From positions 12,575,043 through 12,639,042 of the forward strand of contig NC_092122.1 of the NCBI RefSeq assembly GCF_045679555.1: a stretch of DNA of 64,000 bases, given 5' to 3'. The stretch is from Salvelinus alpinus (lineage: Eukaryota; Chordata; Actinopteri; Salmoniformes; Salmonidae). The notes under the pieces are model-generated. The model was not told the DNA's origin, did not search any database, and worked only from the letters and a program-made list of their open reading frames with translations. The position numbers were made by a program, and so were the translations under genes. The first letter of the stretch is position 1. Each line of letters opens with the position of its first letter. Shown one piece after another: positions 57,487-64,000 of this stretch.

Positions 57487-57834
57487 TCACCTACTCAGCC
57501 AAATATTACAGCCTTGTCCTTGAGGAGAAAAACTGGACCGAAGCACAAGAGTACTGCAGACAACACTACACAAACCTGTCCATCATACACACAGAAGAGG
57601 ATTGGAAGGCAATTCAGTCCTCTTTGGGTAATTTCAGTGGTGATGTGTGGATTGGGCTCCATAGGTCTGGTTCAACTGAAAAATGGAAGTGGTCTGATGG
57701 AGAGGACTTCATGTTTTTTAACTGGGAAAAAGGTTTTGGTGTCCACACTGAGGGTCATGACTGTGTCTTGTCTATTTCATCTCACTGGCAACCAGTGGCT
57801 TGTGCAGCTAAAAGACAGTATATGTGTCAACGAG
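57487..57834 (+). CDS. First CTLD exon of lectin gene 3
   Basis: A 348-bp phase 1-1 exon (TTTCAAACAG to CGAG|GTAAGG) coding KYYSLVLEEKNWTEAQEYCR, then DVWIGLHRSGSTEKWKWSDG and CVLSISSHWQPVACAAKRQY ending MCQR. It has the helix Cys, WIGL, the W-S-D-G turn and the three C-terminal Cys positions. The EPN/QPD site is replaced by GEDF and there is no WND, so sugar binding of the classical kind is not predicted. Confidence 0.88.
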
Positions 57835-58076
57835 GTAAGGACTGACTCACTCACTCTCTCTTTTTATCAATGGAAAATCCAACTAGTCTTTTAACAAATG
57901 GGATTGATTGATTGATTGCACAACACCTACTCAAAACCTGTATTCCTCATCTAATCAGATCTCAAGCACTTTATTAATTAGGTTATCACCTGTAACTTCC
58001 AGGTTTGTTTCTTATTGTGCGAAGTCATTAACTGTCTCATGAAATCTGATGTGTCAGTTTTCACCTTCCCTCCTAG

Positions 58077-58403
58077 AAGTTCATCATGGTAATGGAACAA
58101 CAGAGAAGGTGTATGAGCTGATTCCTGGGGCAAAGACGCAGCAGGATGCTCTGAAAGACTGCAAGAGCAAAGGCAGAGATCTGGCAAATATCCTTAACCA
58201 GAAAGAACAGGATGCCTTTGATGAGGTGACTACAGCGGCCGCCTGGATTGGACTTGAGCACAACAACACACAATGGGAATGGTCAAACGGAGAACCATTT
58301 CAGCAATGGGAAAACACCAGGGTAGATGGAAACTGTGTACAGCTGAACAGAAAATGGACACCAAAAGATTGCTCTCGTCAAAGTGCTTTCCTTTGCTATG
58401 GAG
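58077..58403 (+). CDS. Second CTLD exon of lectin gene 3
   Basis: A 327-bp phase 1-1 exon (CCCTCCTAG to TGGAG|GTAAGT) coding KTQQDALKDCKSKGRDLANI, AAWIGLEHNNTQWEWSNGEP and NCVQLNRKWTPKDCSRQSAF ending LCYGG. All CTLD Cys and WIGL are present. The WSNGEP turn is followed by FQQW, as in natural-killer-receptor-type or tetranectin-like domains without an EPN motif. Confidence 0.88.
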
Positions 58404-58622
58404 GTAAGTTGAACCTTGTGAGATTGTTATCAAACTAAACGGTTTTCAGTCAGTCATCATCTATGAATACGTTGTATGGAATCTACACAAAGAAAATCCT
58501 AGTTTTAATGTGATTAAATATTTTATAAAGATTAGGCCTGCTTTGTTTTTGTATCAATGATAAAAATGACAGTAAACTTCAAATGTACTTAAATGTATAT
58601 GTATTCTACTTCATTCTGACAG

Positions 58623-60455
58623 ATGAACGTCCACTTAACACCACTGGGGATTTGACCACTCCTGTTACCCCTGAAACCACCAGCCCTACTTCAACTGGAC
58701 CTCCCTCTATCAAGACGTCCACCACAACACCTACCACCTCACCAACTACCACTACTAAGGGACAGACCACCACCTCACCACCTACCACTACTAATGGACA
58801 GTCCACCACCTCACCAACTACCACTACTAAGGGACAGTCCACCACCTCACCAACTACCACTACTAAGCGACAGTCCACCACCTCACCAACTACCACTACT
58901 AATGGACAGTCCACCACCTCACCAACTACCACTACTAAGGGACAGTCCACCACCTCACCAACTACCACTACTAATGGACAGTCCACCACCTCACCAACTA
59001 CCACTACTAAGGGACAGTCCACCACCTCACCAACTACCACTACTAAGGGACAGTCCACCACCTCACCACCTACCACTTCTAATGGACAGTCCACCACCTC
59101 ACCAACGACCACCACTAATGGACAGTCCACCACCTCACCAACTACCACTACTAAGGGACAGTCCACCACCTCACCAACTACCACTATTAAGGGACAGTCC
59201 ACCACCTCACCAACTACCACTACTAATGGACAGTCCACCACCTCACCAACTACCACTTCTAATGGACAGTCCACCACCTCACCAACGACCACCACTAATG
59301 GACAGTCCACCACCTCACCAACTACCACTATTAATGGACAGTCCACCACCTCACCAACTACCACTACTAATGGACAGTCCACCACCTCACCAACTACCAC
59401 CACTAATGGACAGTCCACCACCTCACCAACTACCACTATTAATGGACAGTCCACCACCTCACCAACTACCACTACTAATGGACAGTCCACCACCTCACCA
59501 CCTACCACCACTAATGGACAGTCCACCACCTCACCAACTACCACTTCTAATGGACAGTCCACCTCCTCACCAACTACCACCACTAATGGACAGTCCACCA
59601 CCTCACCAACTACCACTATTAATGGACAGTCCACCACCTCACCAACTACCACTACTAATGGACAGTCCACCACCTCACCAACTACCACCACTAATGGACA
59701 GTCCACCACCTCACCAACTACCACTATTAATGGACAGTCCACCACCTCACCAACTACCACTACTAATGGACAGTCCCCCACCTCACCACCTACCACCACT
59801 AATGGACAGTCCACCACCTCACCAACTACCACTTCTAATGGACAGTCCACCTCCTCACCAACTACCACTACTAATGGACAGTCCACCACCTCACCAACTA
59901 CCACTACTAATGGACAGTCCACCACCTCACCAACTACCACCACTAATGGACAGTCCACCACCTCACCAACTATCACTACTAATGGACAGTCCACCTCCTC
60001 ACCAACTACCACTACTAATGGACAGTCCACCACCTCACCAACTACCACTACTAATGGACAGTCCACCACCTCACCAACTACCACTATTAATGGACAGTCC
60101 ACCACCTCACCAACTACCACTACTAATGGACAGTCCACCACCTCACCACCTACCACCACTAATGGACAGTCCACCACCTCACCAACTACCACCACTAATG
60201 GACAGTCCACCACCTCACCAACTACCACTACTAATGGACAGTCCACCACCTCACCAACTACCACTACTAATGGACAGTCCACCACACCACCAACCTCAAC
60301 TTCCAGTGGACAACTGACCTCATCAGGTTCCACCTCCCCAAACAGTCAGCCAACTTCCTCCCCCAGTAGTACAACTTCTCCACTCCATCCTAGTGAGTGT
60401 CAGACATGGAGCTACATTCTGTACCAATCTGTACAAAGGTGCACAAGTGACAATT
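58623..60455 (+). CDS. Mucin-like repeat exon of lectin gene 3
   Basis: An 1833-bp exon (611 codons) after CATTCTGACAG, beginning DERPLNTTGDLTTPVTPETT, then about 43 copies of TTSPTTTTNGQS (Lys for Asn in early units), then SECQTWSYILYQSVQRCTS. A phase-1 donor CAATT|GTGAGG at 60455/60456 gives an exact codon count; an alternative A|GTGACA lies nine bases upstream. If unspliced, the frame stops at 60476. The Thr/Ser/Pro-rich stalk would be O-glycosylated and would separate the third CTLD from the rest. TIM proteins also pair an Ig V domain with a mucin stalk. Confidence 0.85.
58735..60300 (+). repeat. 36-bp coding minisatellite in lectin gene 3
   Basis: About 43 units, more uniform than those of gene 1. 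Blocks of about 8-9 units (with one ACTTCT or ATTAAT variant) recur at about 59240, 59520 and 59780, showing recent multi-unit duplication. The antisense frame with VVDCPLVVVVGE repeats is a shadow. Confidence 0.93.
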
Positions 60456-60569
60456 GTGAGGGTTTTAATAGCAGATAAGACCGTAAGTGTATGTGTATTT
60501 GTGGTTTTGTGTTTATTAACTTACATTAACGTGTGCAGTTTCATGTGTGTTTGTGTCTTGTACATGCAG

Positions 60570-60964
60570 ATTACCTGCACTACTTCAACGAGTCCAAGAG
60601 CTGGATCAATGCCATGGAGTTCTGCAGAAGTCGTGGCTCCAAGTCCAACCTGGTGCACATCACCAACCAGACCGTGCATGCTGACGTGACCCAGCTCCTG
60701 GCCAACGTGGAGCTGCAATGTGGGGAAATGTGGATTGGTCTGGAGAGGTCCATCTTTGAGTGGAGCGCTCCCTGGCTGTGGACCAGTAGTGATGTTGATA
60801 AGGTGGTGAAGTACAGCGAGTGGCATAGCTGCTTCCCCCTCAACCCCATCAATTACCACTGTGGTAAGATGGTCTGGGTTGGTAATGGAGAACTGAAGTG
60901 GCTGGATGCCTCCTGTCATCAGGAATTACCCTTCATATGTCAAGGTACATTGCTCAACGTTTAA
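60570..60964 (+). CDS. Third CTLD (C-terminal) exon of lectin gene 3
   Basis: After GTACATGCAG the exon codes YLHYFNESKSWINAMEFCRS, MWIGLERSIFEWSAPWLWTS and ELKWLDASCHQELPFICQG. The frame can run past the donor-like CAAG|GTACAT to a stop at 60962-60964 (adding TLLNV). With all preceding exons the coding length is 3561 bases, exactly 1187 codons. No transmembrane exon is seen, so a secreted protein is the simplest reading; a further exon beyond 60944 cannot be excluded. Confidence 0.85.
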
Positions 60965-62060
60965 GCTCCTGTTTTGGGCTTGTTCAGAGAGGTGGAACAT
61001 TCAGAATGTTGCAGATAGACAAATATTACATACAACTGTCATGGTTTACTGCAGAATAGAGATGTACTGTCTTGACTGTCATGTAATCTCTATGCAATGT
61101 ATTACTTTATGCAATGCTTTGATTATACCTCCCTATTGAATAAGGCTCAACCTACATCCCAGAAACCCCCTCTCTACAATTGGCTACTATCTGCATTGCT
61201 CTTTTCTGCCTTTTACTGTAGCCAATAGTATACTGTAGTTTAATAGTCTTGAATAATCAAAAAACAAAATAGCAAGGTCTAGTCATTAAAGATACATAGA
61301 TGTCATCTCATCCATGTCCTCTCATCCTGTATATGATGTTTTAACAGATCTCCACTAGAGGGCTCTCCATGGCAGCCTGGACAGTCCGCAGACAGACACC
61401 ACACTCAGGGTCTGGAAAGGGCCTGCATTTCAATTCATTATATTATTAAACCACTATTATTATAATTATTATTACTACTTTTACTTATCATTTTTACTAT
61501 CACATTATATTACTTAATGATACTGTATGTTTACTCATAACCATGGCTGTGACTGTTATTAACTGTACTAATTTGTTTGTTTAAAAATAGAGTAGATAAA
61601 AGTAAAGAAAATATTATTGAAATGAAAATGTAGTATTTCACTTTTGTGTGATCACTGTAGCCTATTGTAGGAGAGACAGCTACATAGTTATAATGACAAT
61701 ATTGGTATTTTGTTATGATGTATGCATTTCATGCGATAACTGTGACTTCTGTGAAATTGACACGTCTGCACTGATGGGCCATATTGATGCAACAAGGTGC
61801 CATAAACTCAAATCAATTGAACCATTGAGCTTGGCAAAAACATGCATTTTGGAGACATAATCCCATTTATTTAAAAAAAAAAATATATATATACATATAT
61901 ATATATACATAGACTATGGGTAACAATATTATTTGCAGTAGCCTATCCTAATAGATTAATGATATGAATCACTCCCCTATCTCATCCGCCCTTCCACTTA
62001 GCACCCCCCATGTCTGAGACATCGTGCTCAGAATCTATTACCAGCTCGATCTCTCTACTT
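60965..62060. other. 3' region of lectin gene 3 and intergenic DNA
   Basis: The first about 680 bases match the 3' flank of gene 1 (5639-6300). No clear AATAAA-type signal belongs to it. An AT microsatellite (ATATATATATACATATATAT) lies at 61872-61912. No gene is seen. Confidence 0.5.
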
Positions 62061-62176
62061 ACAATACCCCCTTCTCAGAAATATCGAGAGAGAGAGAAAT
62101 ATAGATACTTTTGTTTATTTTCTACTTCACTTGCTTTGGCAATTTTTAAATATGTTTCCCATGCCAATAAAGCCCT

Positions 62177-62224
<48 letters not shown>

Positions 62225-62227
62225 GCC
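62060..62227. repeat. Repeat element tail and (GA)n microsatellite upstream of the kinase
   Basis: A short dispersed-repeat tail (TGCCAATAAAGCCCTTGAAT at about 62163-62182) runs into about 45 bases of GA repeat (62180-62226), ending about 100 bases before the kinase ATG. Confidence 0.75.
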
Positions 62228-62327
62228 AGCAGCTCCCCTCTGTGCACGCAGTCGGAGACAGTTACCACGGATTGTGCAGACAGAGCAATCAGTCCAGTAC
62301 TGAGAGCTCGTTTTATTTACGGTAAAA

Positions 62328-62440
62328 ATGTCTGCCAGACCAGGCTACTATCGGCAGGAGCTGAACAAGACTGTATGGGAGGTTCCCGAGCGGTACCAGA
62401 ACCTGACTCCCGTGGGCTCGGGGGCCTACGGTTCGGTATG
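62328..62440 (+). CDS. mapk11: p38 MAP kinase, first coding exon (mapk11 or mapk14 type)
   Basis: The exon codes the N-terminus [20 protein letters not shown], then [10 protein letters not shown] and the glycine-rich loop GSGAYGSV at residues 30-37, which holds ATP phosphates. It ends in phase 2 (TATG|GTGAGT), which would complete the Cys found next in p38 kinases. The YRQELNK and WEVP strings are diagnostic of p38 alpha/beta, stress-activated Ser/Thr kinases of the cytosol and nucleus. NKTV and the short N-terminus lean towards mapk11 (beta); mapk14 (alpha) is not excluded. The start has AAA just before ATG. The GC-rich exon contrasts with the AT-rich lectin cluster. The remaining exons lie beyond the window. 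Confidence 0.85.
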
Positions 62441-64000
62441 GTGAGTAGGCTATATGAAAGAGGGAGGGGCGAGGCTGCAAAGAGGTCCAGAAACACAATA
62501 CAATGCAGAGGAAAACATAATTTAGTCTTATGATTTGTATTATGAATATGCATTATTGGATCATATTGGAATTACCAGTCTATTGTTATTATTGAGGTTA
62601 TTGAGTTATTAGGCTGATTTAATATAATTAATGTTAATGTAGGCCAGTTAGTTGTTATGCACGAGAAAGTCATCAATGTTATTTTCATGTTTGTTCAATG
62701 TGGATTCACTAGACTACTCTATTTGTATCAATATGATGCTGTCATAAAGGCTTCGTTTTCCATTTGATTGATTTATCTGTCGTTGACACCATTCCCAAAT
62801 ACTGGGCGTCATCACTCCAACCGCAGACTGTCTGCAGTTGTTGCCTCTCGGTGCGGAGGCTTTAAACACCTGAAGCTTCGCATGTACAGTAGCTGATTCA
62901 GTCTGCCCCATACGATTCCCATACCGAAAGAGGAAACAATTAGGAGTTATCGGCGCATCGCACCTGCAACCACGCGCTACGGGAGATCCTCTGAATCGTG
63001 ACAGTTCTCAATAGGATACATTAGTTCCATAAGGCTTTTGTGGCTACTAATAACAGGGACGGCACTTCGGGGGGATCTGCACTGAACAACTGAAGGATGC
63101 ATGACACATCTGTAAAGCCATGGGCATGTGTAGGGGCCACCTCAGTGTTTCTGACTGCAGATATCTTGAATTGTTTCGTTTTTTTCAGACATTTGTGCTG
63201 TTATGGACTTTTATCTTTGATATGCGTATGTTCACTTCAGACAGTGAAGAGGGACCTAGGGAATACATCTCAACATTGTATTCATGACTACCAGTCTGTT
63301 GACCGAATAACAGACTTCAATTTCAAAACGTGATCTCCTCCCCATACAGTAAATACTCTCTCTCTCTCACGCACACACCGCTGTCTAGCCCAACGAGGTG
63401 GTTCTTATAGTCTACATTTCCACATGAACAAGTTCCTTTTTCTCACAAGTGGGTTGGGCAATATTTCCTTGTTTTAATTTTGGATCACTCTTTGTCTGTT
63501 GCGGGAGAAGAGACACCGTTGCCATGGCGAGGTGTCATGGTGATGTGTGCACCTCGGCTTGAGTGTCATACACGCAATCCATATTGCATATCCATATTGC
63601 ATGGGAAGGGAAAATAAGTGCTTGGCGGTTTCAATGGCTGCTTTTACTATAAAAGCACTGGTAGATAGATTAGATGTACATTGTGGGCACAACTCTCTTT
63701 GTTGTTTATATGCTGGTAAAACAGCCAACCATGGCGTGTCAATCCAATGCGTTTGCATCTCCTAGAACAGAGGGAAGTGAGGATGTGATCTTCTGAGGAT
63801 CAGCCCAGGAGGACAGACAACAGACATCTGTGATGCAGCAGACCTGGAAGAGAAGGGAGGCACAGAAACTACATGTTAGCTCAAGCAATATCTAAGCCTT
63901 TATTGGTCAATTCGATTTCATGGAAGTTTAGCCTAGCTGATTGATGGGAAGAACTGCAGTGATTTACTACTCCGCTGAGTAATCATGGTGAAGTCGGCAC
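62441..64000 (+). other. First intron of the p38 MAP kinase gene (start)
   Basis: The donor GTGAGT opens the intron. No second exon (expected AAFD/SAYD-like start) is found up to the window edge. A short CT-rich tract lies near 63355-63370. Small ORFs here have no domain features. Confidence 0.65.

Noticed and set aside
58606-60333. The equivalent shadow ORFs over the second mucin exon
   Set aside because: Same reason: frame-neutral repeat, no start context, no splice support.
60456-60490. Donor CCGTAAGT after the mucin exon as the real splice site
   Set aside because: It lies after an in-frame TAA at 60474-60476; the phase-1 donor at 60455/60456 keeps the codon count.

Overview
This 64 kb window looks like genomic DNA of a ray-finned fish, most likely a salmonid. 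The genes are split by introns with GT-AG sites. The mobile-element content includes Tc1/mariner copies with Sleeping-Beauty-type terminal repeats, a 500-bp MITE ending in AGGTGTTCCTAATGTTTTG, an L2-type LINE with an ACATTT-repeat 3' end, tRNA-derived SINEs, and Gypsy LTR elements. Naming a salmonid is inference from these repeat types; no search was run.

The window is a tandem cluster of C-type lectin-like (CTLD) genes, broken copies and repeats, ending in the first coding exon of a p38 MAP kinase. From left to right: (1) a LINE 3' end (1-840); (2) the 3' half of a mucin-type lectin gene: a 3.7-kb exon coding a 12-residue Thr/Ser/Pro repeat, then a CTLD exon (953-5638); (3) block A (about 6.7-17.2 kb): lectin exon debris, a 60-bp minisatellite grown from a lectin exon, a solo LTR, an orphan lectin promoter, a hAT-like element filled with a 24-bp minisatellite, an apparently intact L2 LINE (12322-16275), and LINE and Tc1 fragments; (4) block B (17.16-22.0 kb), a near-identical tandem duplicate of block A without the L2 LINE; (5) an inverted lectin pseudogene fragment (22.0-23.2 kb); (6) a two-CTLD lectin gene on the plus strand (25.2-30.4 kb) with a nonsense codon in its apple-domain exon and an LTR retroelement in its last exon; (7) further broken copies at 38.4-42.2, 44.35-46.6 and 48.5 kb, separated by MITEs, Tc1 elements, a long inverted repeat and a solo LTR; (8) a 5'-truncated Gypsy element on the minus strand (49.4-53.85 kb), itself hit by two LTR insertions; (9) the best-preserved gene (54.5-60.96 kb), with modules in the order signal peptide, TIM-like Ig V domain, two-exon apple domain, CTLD, CTLD, mucin exon, CTLD; (10) a p38 MAPK first coding exon (62328-62440) and the start of its intron.

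Every module of the intact gene is flanked by phase-1 introns and is an exact multiple of three bases long, so modules can be gained, lost or skipped without breaking frame. The same phase-1 rule allows the 25.2-kb gene to bypass its damaged apple exons. The most striking story is a visible series in which part of a lectin exon grows from one copy, to two, to about 11, to about 18 copies of a 60-bp (20-residue) unit, and becomes joined to a Tc1 fragment at a duplication junction to form a new long reading frame (17050-17868).
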